Positions 8,234 to 19,800 of a stretch of DNA of 64,000 nucleotides are shown here, piece after piece. The stretch lies in the NCBI GenBank assembly GCA_020635135.1, contig JACKAJ010000016.1, forward strand, positions 868,001 to 932,000, given 5' to 3'. The stretch's first letter is position 1. Every line of letters starts with the position of its first letter. The notes beneath the pieces were generated by a model. It was given only the letters and a program-made list of their open reading frames with translations, was not told the origin of the DNA and ran no database searches. This stretch comes from Halobacteriovoraceae bacterium. Lineage in GTDB: Bacteria; Bdellovibrionota; Bacteriovoracia; Bacteriovoracales; Bacteriovoracaceae. The position numbers and the translations under genes are program-made.

Positions 8234-9022
8234 ATGGCCTACAGTTTAGAGGATTCTATTGAAGCTGAGAGACTTGAAGAGCAAGTCTTTGAACAAAATT
8301 ATAATATTGCTCAAGAGCTCAAAGACCTCAATGTGAGCTTTTCTGGAAATATCCTGGATGGGGGTTCTGGAACTGGAGTCCTCTGCCGCTATATTAATAG
8401 TCATTATCAAATCGAAAAAGTCGATGGCCTGGAGTTCTCAGCTCTTCGCATTCGCCAGGCCCAAGATCTGCTTTCAGCGACTGAAAAATCAAAAATTTCT
8501 TTTTTTGAGGGCGATCTTCTCAATATCAATTCCGATTTTTATGAAAAATATGATCACGTGGTGAGCCGTTATGTTCTCGAACACCTGGTTGATGCCCCTC
8601 AAGCTCTCCAGCAACTCATCAAATGTTTAAAACCTGGGGGCACACTCAGCATTATAGAATTGGATGGAGTCTTTTTTAATCTCTTTTCTCTCGATCCTCA
8701 ATTTAACCGTTACATGGATAAACTTAAATCAGAAGTTCAATTTGATTTAAGCGTTGGGAAAAAGATCCCTGCGTTGATGTATGATCTCGGTTTAAAAAAT
8801 ATTCAATGGGAAGCCCAACTTGTTTCTTGCCAAGGGAAATCCTTAGACGAAGAAATCAAAAATACTCAAAAGAGATTCCAGGCCCTCAAAAATTTTCTTT
8901 TGAATTTCTTTGGGAATGAAAAAGAGACTGAAGAATTTGAAAAAGTTTATCTTGAAGAAATGCACAAAAGTTGGAACACTCTCACCTTTACAAAATACAT
9001 CTGCAAAGGAGTAAAGTTCTGA
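8234..9022 (+). CDS. SAM-dependent methyltransferase (class I)
   Basis: A 262-aa protein with AGAGGAG six bases before ATG 8234. It has the Rossmann-fold methyltransferase motifs: motif I ILDGGSGTG (40-48), an acidic residue after strand 2 (VDGLEFS, Glu67), FEGDLL (91-96, Asp94), the VSRYVLEHL loop (110-118) and the LKPGGTL post-motif (132-138). The C-terminal ~110 residues are specific to this protein and probably shape the acceptor site. The acceptor is unknown; the order of motifs suits small-molecule methylation. Its stop overlaps the likely CTG start of the CapA-like gene, so the two form an operon, controlled by whatever binds operator site 3. Confidence 0.85.
   Translation: MAYSLEDSIEAERLEEQVFEQNYNIAQELKDLNVSFSGNILDGGSGTGVLCRYINSHYQIEKVDGLEFSALRIRQAQDLLSATEKSKISFFEGDLLNINSDFYEKYDHVVSRYVLEHLVDAPQALQQLIKCLKPGGTLSIIELDGVFFNLFSLDPQFNRYMDKLKSEVQFDLSVGKKIPALMYDLGLKNIQWEAQLVSCQGKSLDEEIKNTQKRFQALKNFLLNFFGNEKETEEFEKVYLEEMHKSWNTLTFTKYICKGVKF
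9005..9021 (+). promoter_or_regulatory. Ribosome binding site selecting a CTG start
   Basis: AAAGGAG at 9005-9011 is followed seven bases later by CTG (9019-9021), in frame with the CapA-like protein and overlapping the methyltransferase TGA as CTGA. The next in-frame codon is ATT. The first in-frame ATG comes about 140 bp later, well into the protein. An in-frame TTG at 8971 lacks a ribosome binding site. Confidence 0.5.
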
Positions 9023-10257
9023 TTTCAACAATTCCCAAAACTCCAAGAGAAGTTTTCAAGAGAAAATTCCTGGAAATTGTTGTCTATGAGATAATTATTT
9101 TTGCAGCCAAAGTTTTAGGTTTTTGGAAGAGACCATTTCAAAAAGCAAGTAGCGACGTTGAAAGAATGACTTATCTTGATAAAGTTTATTGGCTTTTTAA
9201 ACTTGATCGGCCTATTTCAAAGCCTGAAAAAAATTTGTCTATACAAAAGTACCTGGAGCCCAACAAAACTTACACTCTACAATCAGATCATGTCGAGACT
9301 GTTTTTACGATCAGTGCGGTTGGTGATCTCTTAAATCCTCCAAACCTTTTAGAATCATCTCAAGTGCTCTATAAAGATTTAAGTGAAGACCTCTTTTCAA
9401 GTGACCTCTCAATGGCGAACCTTGAATGTTGTATTCACAATCAATTTCAAACTGACTTTGAATTCTCTCCTCGCCGAGGCCCCCTTCTCAATTTTACTTT
9501 TGAAGAATTTGAAATCATCAAAGGAAAGTTTAATTTTATGTCTACGGCCTGCAACCATTCCTTTGACTTTGGAGAAGAGGGTGTCAAAGAAACCTTAAAT
9601 AAATTAAAAGAATGCCAAATTCTTACGAATGGAATGAATTTAAGTGAAGAACAAGCCAATCGCGCAACGATTTTCGAAAAGCATGGAGTAAAGATAGGAA
9701 TCGTCAGTTATACTTTTGGATTGAATGGGCACAACCTCCCTAGGGGTAAAGAATACTTGGTCAACACCCTTAATCTGAATGGAGAAATTGAAGACTGCGA
9801 TTTTTCGAGAATTCAAAATCAATTGAACCATTGTCATGAAAACAATGTGGATTTTATCATTGCTCACCTGCACTGGGGATGGGAGCACGAATTCTATCAC
9901 CGAAACGTCCAGACACGAATGGCCCATTATCTCGCTGAAATGGGGATTGATCTGATCCTTGGTCATCACCCTCATGTTGTCCAGCCGGTGGAACTCTATC
10001 AAACGCAAAGAGATTCTGATTGTGTGGTTCCGATTTTCTATTCACTCGGGAATTTAACAAATGGTTTTAGTGCTGATTTTCTCTGTCAGAGTTATCTTGC
10101 GAATTTCTCGCTTGCTCGAGTAGAAAATAAAATCCGTATTAAAAATCTTAAGTTTTCTAGAGTTAAGCAGATATGGCAGATATGTGCCAGGGACGTGTCA
10201 CCTCGCGAAAACTCTCAACCTCCCTTGTTTCACTGTACCTTGTCTAAATTCATTTAG
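9019..10257 (+). CDS. CapA-family (poly-gamma-glutamate synthesis-type) metallophosphatase, C-terminus altered
   Basis: A 412-aa protein if started at CTG 9019. A hydrophobic stretch near residues 17-34 could be a membrane anchor. The CapA/PGA_cap domain (about 95-355) has the binuclear-metal metallophosphatase motifs: AVGD (100-103), MANLE (132-136), NHSFDFG (179-185), HLHWGWEHE (283-291) and GHHPHVVQPVE (315-325), then YSLGNLTNG. CapA proteins act in poly-gamma-glutamate capsule formation, but most relatives are of unknown function and no capB or capC lies nearby. The last ~24 codons are encoded by the REP-like end and body of the RAYT element starting at 10184, so the native C-terminus has been lost or replaced. 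Operon partner of the methyltransferase. Confidence 0.8.
   Translation: MISTIPKTPREVFKRKFLEIVVYEIIIFAAKVLGFWKRPFQKASSDVERMTYLDKVYWLFKLDRPISKPEKNLSIQKYLEPNKTYTLQSDHVETVFTISAVGDLLNPPNLLESSQVLYKDLSEDLFSSDLSMANLECCIHNQFQTDFEFSPRRGPLLNFTFEEFEIIKGKFNFMSTACNHSFDFGEEGVKETLNKLKECQILTNGMNLSEEQANRATIFEKHGVKIGIVSYTFGLNGHNLPRGKEYLVNTLNLNGEIEDCDFSRIQNQLNHCHENNVDFIIAHLHWGWEHEFYHRNVQTRMAHYLAEMGIDLILGHHPHVVQPVELYQTQRDSDCVVPIFYSLGNLTNGFSADFLCQSYLANFSLARVENKIRIKNLKFSRVKQIWQICARDVSPRENSQPPLFHCTLSKFI
10184..10200 (+). repeat. REP-like inverted repeat, left copy
   Basis: GTGCCAGGGACGTGTCA, with an internal GAC-GT-GTC mini-palindrome typical of REP hairpins. It is translated as the end of the CapA-like protein (ARDVS). 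Confidence 0.7.
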
Positions 10258-10785
10258 TCTCTCTTTCTCAAGATAATCATTAACCATTGTTAAAAATAGT
10301 TTCTCATTAAAATACTCTGGTAGTGAAAATGGCAAATTGATGTTTCTTTGTTGATAATACAAAGTTGAATAAGGGTAATCTTCGCATCGTTTAACCATGC
10401 CAGCTCTCACAGGATTTTGAAAAATATACTTCACTACATTCCAATAATAGCTATTATCATTTACTAAAAACCATCGATATCGACTTCCAAAAATTCTGTT
10501 AATCCTTCCCGTTCTCTTTCTAATCTCTTTACTTATTCTAAAATTCATCATTTGCATAAATTCCCCAATATTACAGTGTGGAGTAAAGATTAAGAGATGA
10601 TAATGATTATACATAAGAACAAAAGAGTGAATATCAACAAGGTGCTTGAAGTTCGATTTATCAATAGCGTTAAGACAAATTTTCCAAATAGTATTCAAGT
10701 GGAGATCAAACCACTCCTTATTGTTACAACGAATTGTAATATGATAAGGGAACTCATTCGTTTTGATTAATTTTTTACGAGGCAT
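10198..10785 (-). CDS. REP-associated tyrosine transposase (Y1/IS200-like)
   Basis: A 195-aa protein from ATG 10785 (MPRKKLIKTN). The frame extends six codons further to a TTG, but that gives no better ribosome binding site. It has the features of Y1_Tnp-family RAYTs: the PYHITIRCNNKEWF start, the metal-binding His pair in NHYHLL (His61 and His63), and a C-terminal helix with the nucleophilic Tyr in SYYWNVVKYIFQNPVRAGMV. These enzymes cut and join single-stranded REP hairpins. The gene is intact, lies between inverted REP-like sequences and is on the minus strand, opposite the CapA-like gene it overlaps by 60 bp. Confidence 0.88.
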   Translation of the reverse strand: MPRKKLIKTNEFPYHITIRCNNKEWFDLHLNTIWKICLNAIDKSNFKHLVDIHSFVLMYNHYHLLIFTPHCNIGEFMQMMNFRISKEIRKRTGRINRIFGSRYRWFLVNDNSYYWNVVKYIFQNPVRAGMVKRCEDYPYSTLYYQQRNINLPFSLPEYFNEKLFLTMVNDYLEKERLNEFRQGTVKQGRLRVFAR

Positions 10786-10865
10786 AGTAAGAAAAATATA
10801 CAAAAGAATTAGCTCAGATAAGATTTTTTGGAAAAATTTTTAAATATGAAAAATGAGAAGCGCCA

Positions 10866-10882
10866 TGTCTCGTCCCTGGCAC
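10866..10882 (-). repeat. REP-like inverted repeat, right copy
   Basis: TGTCTCGTCCCTGGCAC, the inverted partner of the sequence at 10184-10200. It lies between the transposase gene and the stop codon of giant gene 1, where it could also serve as a 3' RNA hairpin for that transcript. Confidence 0.65.
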
Positions 10883-10887
10883 CTTCC

Positions 10888-13800
10888 TTACCAAGAACCG
10901 ACTTCATCGGAAATACAATAAATTCGCCCAACGTCAGTACAAACTGTTGAGACTCTATCAATCCAATCATTTCCAGTTCCGTTATTTACAAAACCAATCC
11001 ATCCGGAACTCGCCGTTGAAGTCCAGTCAGAGCATCGATAACTTGCAGAAACTTTTGTTCCAGTACCCGTTGTTCCTGTCCATACGTTATAATTAGAAGA
11101 AATTAAAGCACCTGCTTGTGTTCTATCAATGCGAGAATCAATCATATTATTATCCCACATATCAGCCCAATCATCGACAACTTTAGCATAACCCACCCCA
11201 GACTGATATTTATTAATCATTTTAGACATCAATGTTGTAGGTAATCTATCATAGGCATCAGTCGTACCATCACTCGCTATAGCTATATAATTCCTAGTTA
11301 ACCCAGCAGCCGAAGCGACGGAGTTACATGTTGAATCCATGCCGCTCAATCCACCTCGATTACCATCGTACATTGCAGAAGTCGCGAAAACTCTCAAAGT
11401 ATTGGCAGGAACTCCATCACTAAGTGGAATTTCCGATGGATTCATCCATTTAAATCGAGGATATTCACCATTAGCAACATCCCAAATAGCTGAATTCCAA
11501 GTTGAATCATATGTTGATGCTGTATAAAGAGTTGTCGTTGAAGCTCCTGTTGTTCCAGTAGAAGTATTACACCCTACAATTGTGCTTGTGCTTGAAGCAA
11601 CATTGTCACCATATGATTCATCATAATTTGCAGTCGCAGCTCTTGTATCTCCAACGAGGACACCTTTACATCCACCTGCGCCTAAAATATTGGCCACGGC
11701 CCAAACATTGTACATATCTGTCGTACCTGTATAAGCAAGGTCTCCAGCAATACCAATAATTCCTCCCACATAACCAGGACCACCAATTGATCCATTAAAA
11801 TAAGCATTTGTTACAGCTGTTGTATGTTGAGTATGCCCAACAATTCCTCCAATTCTAGAACCTTGAGTTGTACTTCCAACCTTGATATCCATTGTTGAAT
11901 AAACTTGATCAATCCAACCGTTTTGAGATGTATAACCAGCAATACCTCCACAGCCAGCATTACATTCGACCAAACTTCCACTCGAACTTGCTCTTCTCAA
12001 GACTGAGTCATAGCTAACTCCACCAGCAACCCCACCAATATAATGCCCGTTTGTTGTATCTGTTTTCGTCAATGAACCATCTTTAAAATGTATATCTTGA
12101 GCAACTGAGTGATCATCAAGTCTAGAGACAACTCCACCTTCAAAGACGTTAGCACCAGAGCCACTCAAGGTTGTGTTGGTAACATTAATATTTGAAATAT
12201 AAGATGATGTAATTTCTGTTGCCCCCCAACCGACAATAGAAGCCGCTGCACCAATGTAGACTTGTCCAGTAAGATTAAAGTTATCAATATTGAGGTCTTC
12301 AAGGACAGCGTATCTTCTCATCCATCCAGCAAACGAAACATGGTTTCTAGCTGTATTAGAATAGGTGAAATTGCTGACAGTATAATAATTTCCAGAAAAA
12401 TTACCATAGAAGACATCATTATTAATATAACTTGTTCCAGTCATATCGATATTAGCAAGAAGAATAAAGCTATTGGATCGATAAGTTCCATCACCAGGAG
12501 CTGTTCCCGCCATATTCTCAAGTTGGGCGAGACTACAAATTTGATATGGATCGTAAGCTGTACCAACACCACCACCAAATGGAGATCCGCCTGAGTTACA
12601 ACCTCCTGGGTTTCCTGCTCTCCAAATGAGTGTTGGATATTCTCCTGTTACAAGTGTCCAGTATGTTCCATTTAATCCAGAGAAATTCGACGTGGTTTTC
12701 ATATTAGGCATTGTATAGCCTGTTGTTCCTGTAACTGAATAACTCGTACCAACGGCGCGATCAACACCTGCAGCTGATGAATCATAATAAACCTCAGAAT
12801 CGACGATTGTCCCTACCTCTTGACCGAAAGCAGCTCCTGTCGATGCGGAAGCTCCACTGATATAAGATGTCGTAAGGACTTCAGTGAAAGTACAAGTTAA
12901 AGATCCGCAGTTCCCTGTAATACCTCCTACTCCTCCAATTCCAGAGACATCACCTCGAGAAATTGAATATTGAATTGTTCCGCCATCTACTCGTCCAGCA
13001 ATTCCTCCAATACTATAACCTTGACTTCCGCTATCACCATAAATATTAATTCCAGAATAAGCTTCACTTATAACTGAACCACTTTGATTTTGAGCTACGA
13101 TACCACCGACAACGTTATCATAAGTAAGAATCTCACCAAAAGTACTCGCTTTAGTAATGGTTCCTGCGTTGGCATTGGCAATACCACCAGTATAAGCGAG
13201 ATCGCCTCCGGCACCATCATTAACAGTGGCTTCAATCTTTCCTTTAAAATGAACATTTGTCATCGTGGCAGCGTTATCTTTAACAATACCACCGATGTAG
13301 TTATAACCTTTGATAGTCCCTGTAACATAAAGATCATATAAGTTTGCAGATCCTGATATATTACAAGCCACAGCTCCAATGTATTGGTTGGCATCGATAC
13401 TCACATCTTTTAACCAAAGATTGTGAACAGAACCAGAAGTCATGTCTCCGAAGAAACAAACGAGATCAGCAGTTCCACCTGTCACGGTCCAATTTGTTAC
13501 ATAATAATCAGCTCCATCAAAATTCCCTGAGAATGTTGAAGGTGGTGTATAAGATTGCCCACTGAGATCGATATTATTGTTGAGAATAAAATCATCAGTG
13601 CTGTAGTTTGCAATTTGATTGAGATCGCTATAATCAACAAGTTGGTATGGATCTCCAGAAGTTCCATCACCGCCAGCAAATGGGTGGACATTGAGAACAA
13701 AAATTTCAATATCTTCATTTCCTTGAGCATCGTAGGCGCGAATTCTCATTTCATACTTATCAATTTGACCTACAGTCGGAGTCCATGCAATCGTTCCCAC

Positions 13801-16800
13801 ATCTGTATCAAAAGTTAATCCTGTAATATCAGAACATAATGCTGGTCCGATAACACTTCCATCAATATTTAAGTCATAAATACATTCATATGTAATATCA
13901 TCGCCATTGAGATCCAAATCTGTTCCCGTGAGAATATCATCAAAGTCTAAATTTAGTGCTCCACCTTGAGGGAAAGTTACATCTGCTAGTGTTCCAATAT
14001 TAGGAGCAAAATCAACATAAGCAGCTTCCCAAGTAAAATATGGATACACTCCATCAGCAGTATTCCAAATATTAGAATTCCATGTACTAAAATTTGATGC
14101 TGTTTGTAGCCAAGATGTTGCTTGAGCAGAATATCCGGTATCTGTGTAACAACCATCGGGATCACTCGTTGAACTTGCCATCGAGTCCCCGTAAACATTG
14201 GTCCAGACTCCATTTACTCCAGAACCTCCTCCCACAACATTTCCTGCACAAGTCGCTGGTCCACCAGCAAAATCAACAACGGCGTACGCATTTGCTACAT
14301 TAAAGACTGTATTATTTGCAAATCCAGAAATACCACCTTGATTTGTATTCGTACTTACATCGCTTATTGCATACAGATCTGTGAAAGCGACAGTTCCATT
14401 AAGACTACCAACTATCCCACCAGCATAAGTTCCAGCACTCGCTGGGTTAGCACTTGTTACGATTGTATTTAAAGTAAATGCTTGGTCTACTTTTCCAGAA
14501 CCTGATGCAAATCCGACAACACCACCGACAATATTCTCGCCTGTAACAGTTCCTCCAACCACGGCAATTCTTTTCATCGTTGAAGCATATTGTAATAGTC
14601 CGGTAACCCCTCCAGCATAAGATCCTCCAGTTTGGGTAATATCTGTATTCGTCACAGTAACATCATAGACACGCCCTCGGTTTACTCCGATTGCACCACC
14701 TGTGTAACTATTTCCTGAAGTAACTGAAGAATTTTTAACGTGTACGTTAGAAGTTAATGAACAATCTATATTGCTTGCAGAAGAACAAATGGCAGTAATT
14801 GTTGAAGTATATTGTCCGCCTGTTAACGTAAAATTATCCAAAGTAAAATCTTCAAATACTGCACTCTTATCTGCTCGAGCAAAAAGTGCAACTCCATTAA
14901 GTCCAGCGTTTGAATAAGTCCAATTGCTCAATGTAAAGTTATTCCCTGAAAACTTCCCAATAAATGAACTAACTACTGGCACATATGATGAACCTGTCAT
15001 ATCAATATCGGCCATTAGTATATGATCAAATACTAAATACGACTGTACATTTTCCAATTGAGTGAGCGAACAAATCTGATATGGATTATAAGCAGCTCCA
15101 ACACCACCACCAAATGGAGTTCCACCAGTATTACAACTTGCTGGTACTCCTCGGCGCCATTTTAGTGTTGGGTATTGCCCATCAACAGACGTATCCCAAT
15201 ACGTGCTATTTAAGCCAGAAAAGTTCGAAGATTTTTTCATAGCAGGCATAAAATAAGCCGTCACATTGGACATCGTATAATTTGTACCCGTTGCTACAGC
15301 TAATTCAGTTGCAGATTTATCATAGAATGAATTAGTCGTCGTTGTTGATCCATCATCAACGGACCCTCCAATTGCCCCTCTTGTATTAAATGCTCCACCT
15401 TCAATATATGAAGTTGAAATAACTTCTGTAATAGTGTTGGTTCCATTGGACCATCCGATAATACCACCGATACTTCCACCGGATCCTAGTAAATCTCCAT
15501 GAGAAATTGAATATTGCACAGTACATGTACTACATGATCCAACGATACCACCCATAACAAAAGGGTAACTTGATCCAGTATTATCAAGGGTAATAAAACT
15601 ATAAGCTTCACTTACAGTAGAGTTTGTCGCACCTGCAACAATGCCACCTGCCCCTGAATCACCAACTTTAATGCTACCATAAGCACTGGCTTTCGATATT
15701 GTTGTGTTTATAATTGTTCCAGCAATACCACCGACTGTGGCTCCATTTCCTCCCGATCCGTCATCATAATCACTGACAATTTTTCCACGATAGTGAACAT
15801 TGGTTAATGTCGGGCTTGTTCCATTGACGGTAACAGCCAGACCACCAATTGAACGAGTTGCTGTAATATCTCCGTGAACATCAATATTGGTCAAAGAGGT
15901 TGTTCCACTCATACTACAAGCTATTGCTGCGACATTGATATCTGCATCAAGACTCATCATTCTTAACATCAAATCGTGAACAGAAGCTGAACCACTCATG
16001 TCACCAAACATACAAACATTGCTGGCTGTACCACCACTGACTGTCCAATTACTAATTCTGTGGTCATTACCATCAAAATCTCCAGTAAATGTCGCTGGTG
16101 GTGTATAAGTAAAGCTAGTAAAGTCTAGATCCGCATTAAGTCTAAAATATTTATCTGAATAATTTTGGATCTCATTCATTTGGGCATTTGTTGTGATGAT
16201 AAATGGATTACCAACTGTTCCATCTCCAGCATCGAATGGTGCAATTTCATAAATTTCACCTATGTTATTTTTTCTATGATAAATATTTCCAATTTCATCG
16301 GCACTGAGATTAGTCGTCCACCAGTTAACTTCATCAATAAGTCCATTAAAAGGGGCATCTGGCGAAGTTGTTGAACCATCTGTCCCTCCAATCATAGCCT
16401 TGGCTATCCCACTATGGAATGTTGGCGATGTAAAAGTTCCCGAACCTGACTCGACTCCATCAACATAAAAGGCATAATTTCCTGCTGCATCTTTAGTAAA
16501 AGCAACATGTCTCCAAACACCAACATCAGCAACTGTAAAAGTATAAGTTGAACTTACAGCTTGTCCTGCTCCACCAGAACTTCCGTTAGTACTTTTATAA
16601 AATCTCAACTGGTCAGTAGTATAAGGAATGTCAAAGACCCACTCTCTATTATTTGATCCACTCGCTCCGTAATACTTTGTCATAACTGAATACACATCTG
16701 ATGTATCTGAAGGAATACCTTCGAGCTTTATCCAAGCCTCAATAGTGATATCATCTCCATTAATCTCAAAATCAGTGTCATCGCCTAAGCTAATACCTTG

Positions 16801-19800
16801 ATTAGTTCCACCGTCTACATCGATTGATCCATCTGCAAATAAACTTTGAGTGCTTAAAACAACAGAGTTAACATCTGTACCGTTATTAGCGGCAGCATTT
16901 TGATCAGTGAGATCGCCATCAAATCTCCATGAAGAAAGATGGCTTGCATTCTGTGGTGTCCAAGATGAATCGTGATAGCGTGTAGTCGCTTGCAACGGTC
17001 TACTAAAACTATCAATAATTGATTGATTTGTGTCGTTCATCACAAGTGCAAATGATCCTGATCCTAAAATTGAATTTACTGTTACTGTATAAGTTGTCCC
17101 ACTACCAGAGACATTGGAAACAGTTCCTGTAGCCGTACCAGAGATCGTTGCCACCGCAAAATCAGTGGTTGCAACGGGAGAAACACTTTTTGAGAATGTT
17201 ACTGTGTAATCAACACTTGATTCAGATGTTGGCGAATTATCTGCTTTTACTATTGAAACTACATAAGGACTATACCCATCGTCTGAGGTATAAGTTTCAC
17301 CACTTGTATAAGAGTTAGAACTCGGGATTGTCCCAAAGGCATCGAGAACGGTGTTATTAGAATCGGCAAAATCGAGTCTCATTTCCCCATTGCCTGAAAT
17401 TGAATTAAGAAGAACGAGATATGTATCACCAGCACCAAAAACACTTGCAATACTTGCCGTTAAACTACCGGCCGTCGTTGTAAGAATAAAATCACCTGCG
17501 ACCACAGGGCTAACTTCTTCAGAAAACTTCACTTCATAACGAACTGATGTATTACTTCCAATTTGCTCTGGATCTAGTCGCTTAATACTCGCAATAGAAG
17601 GTCCCACATTATTAATTTCGTATTCTTCACCTTGTTCGTTAGGTTTTTGACCGGCATAAATTTGCAATCGATTATTACCTGCAGCGATTGCAACAAGATC
17701 ATTATAGCCATCATTATTTAAATCACCAATTTCACCAAACCATGATTGGCTGACGGAAGGAATTGTAACTTCATAATAATCCTTAATTCCACGACTTAAA
17801 TAAACAGTAAAATTGTCATTTGTATATCTCCCGAGTGTAAAATCTGCAATCCCATCATTGTTTAAATCACCTGATCTCAACCAACGTACATGAGTAGAAA
17901 CTGAAGGAGTGATCATAAAGACCGAATCCACAACATATGTTCCGGAACCATCTGTATTTTCTAAAAATCTTATCTTAGAGTTGCTATAATCGCTGAAAGC
18001 AATATCTAAATCACCATCATTGTCATAATCAACAAAATCAAAAGTCAAAACTCCACTAACGGTGATGGAAGTTTCTGTAAATGTTTTATCGCCGTCATTT
18101 TTCCAAATGATAATTTTATTAGTCGCTGCATACATAAATACAATATCTGGATAGCCATCGTTGTCGATATCCTTTGCATACGCAGTAGAACAATGACTTG
18201 CAGTGGAATAGACTGAATCATATGTTAATGTTCCATCCCCATTCCCAAGATAAAGTTTAGCTTCATTGGCACCCGTTGTTCCCTCAAAAACAACCACATC
18301 GACGTTACCGTCTTGATCAAAATCAGCAACCGCAGAGGTTCTTGTATTGTTATTAGCGACTGAAGTATAAGTAGTGGTGTTAAAACTATCTGTTCCCGAA
18401 TTGTAAGTTGCAACTCTAGAAGTCATTACCCAGTCAGTTAAATTGACATCAACATAATTATCGTTATTAAAATCTGCCAATTGAAGCCAATAATTATACG
18501 ATGCGGTCGATGTTTTTGAAGAAAAGCTAAATGAACCATTATTTTTTAAATAATAAAGTGCTGTATCTGAGCCAACTACAATATCTAAATCATTATCTCG
18601 ATCGAAGTCAGCAATTCTTAAATCTCTTGACCCTACCGCAGTCGAAAGAGTCACAGGAGTTGTATTCAAATTATTAAAATAAGTGTTGGTAAGCGCATTT
18701 CCTGCCAAGTCAGTAATAGTAGCACCATCACTAACATCCAGACGCAATCCCCCTGAACCAGAGATAGTGTTGAGATTAACAGTGTAAGTGTCTGTGTCTG
18801 TTCCAGTAATGCTATTCCAAGTGGCAGCCACTGTTCCCTTTTTGATGATTCTAAAATCAGCTGAGTCTGGAGTTTGAACAGGTTCACTGAAAGTGACTGT
18901 CCAATCGAGATCTGTAGCAGAACTTGGGTTTGCTTCCGCTCGCACGATACTTGAAACGGTTGGAGCCGTATTATCGATGGTATAAACTTCTCCTGAGGTA
19001 TAGGCAATATTAGAAAGTGTATCAATTCCATCATCGATGTCTGATGAAGCTTGGACATCAAGTCTAAGATCGCCATCACCACTGACAGAATTGATCGTTA
19101 CATCAACACTTGATCCACTCGTAGCTGAAACACTGGCAATAGTTCCCGCAGCTGTTCCTGTTGTGTTAAGTGCAAAGTCAGTGGTATCAATATTATTAAC
19201 TGATTTCGAAAAGTTAACTGTATAGACAACTGAAGTAGCATTAGTATACTGCCCTGTTGGAGTTTTTCTCACAACTGAACTGACTGCAGGTGCAGTATTC
19301 GGGTTCATTTGATATGTTTCACCCTGATAGTAAGATCTTCTTGAAAAGACTTCTAACATCTCACTTTCAGATAAGGCCACATTCCAAAAGTTTAATTCAT
19401 CAAAATATCCTCTGAATTGTCGGTAACCATTATCATCTTCACTACCAATCATGGCACTAGCAGTTCCTTCAAAGAATGTTGAATTGGAAAGAGTTGTTTG
19501 TTGGACTTTGGCTCCATTGATGTACATTTTAACGACACCACCACTGATGGTCATCGCGATCTGCTGCCAATTTCCTCGATCATTGCTAGTAAATCCAACA
19601 CTATCAAAAACATATTCATCAATTCCAGTTCCTGAATTGGATTGACCTAAAACGGCTTGATCTAGTCCAGAGAGTGACCAGAAATATTCGGGATCTGAAC
19701 CTCCTCCATCTTTAGAAAAGATAGAGATATTGTTTCCAAGAACAGATGGTAAAATATCGATTCTCACCCAAGCAGAAAAAGTAATATTATCTCCATTAAT

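Larger units (their letters stand above)
10184..10882 (-). mobile_element. RAYT element with flanking inverted REP-like sequences
   Basis: A transposase gene of the REP-associated tyrosine family is bounded by a 17-bp inverted pair: GTGCCAGGGACGTGTCA at 10184-10200 and, reverse-complemented, GTGCCAGGGACGAGACA at 10866-10882 (15/17 identical, the first 12 perfect). The element overlaps the 3' end of the CapA-like gene on one side and stops five bases from the stop codon of giant gene 1 on the other. No target-site duplication was evident by eye. Confidence 0.75.
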
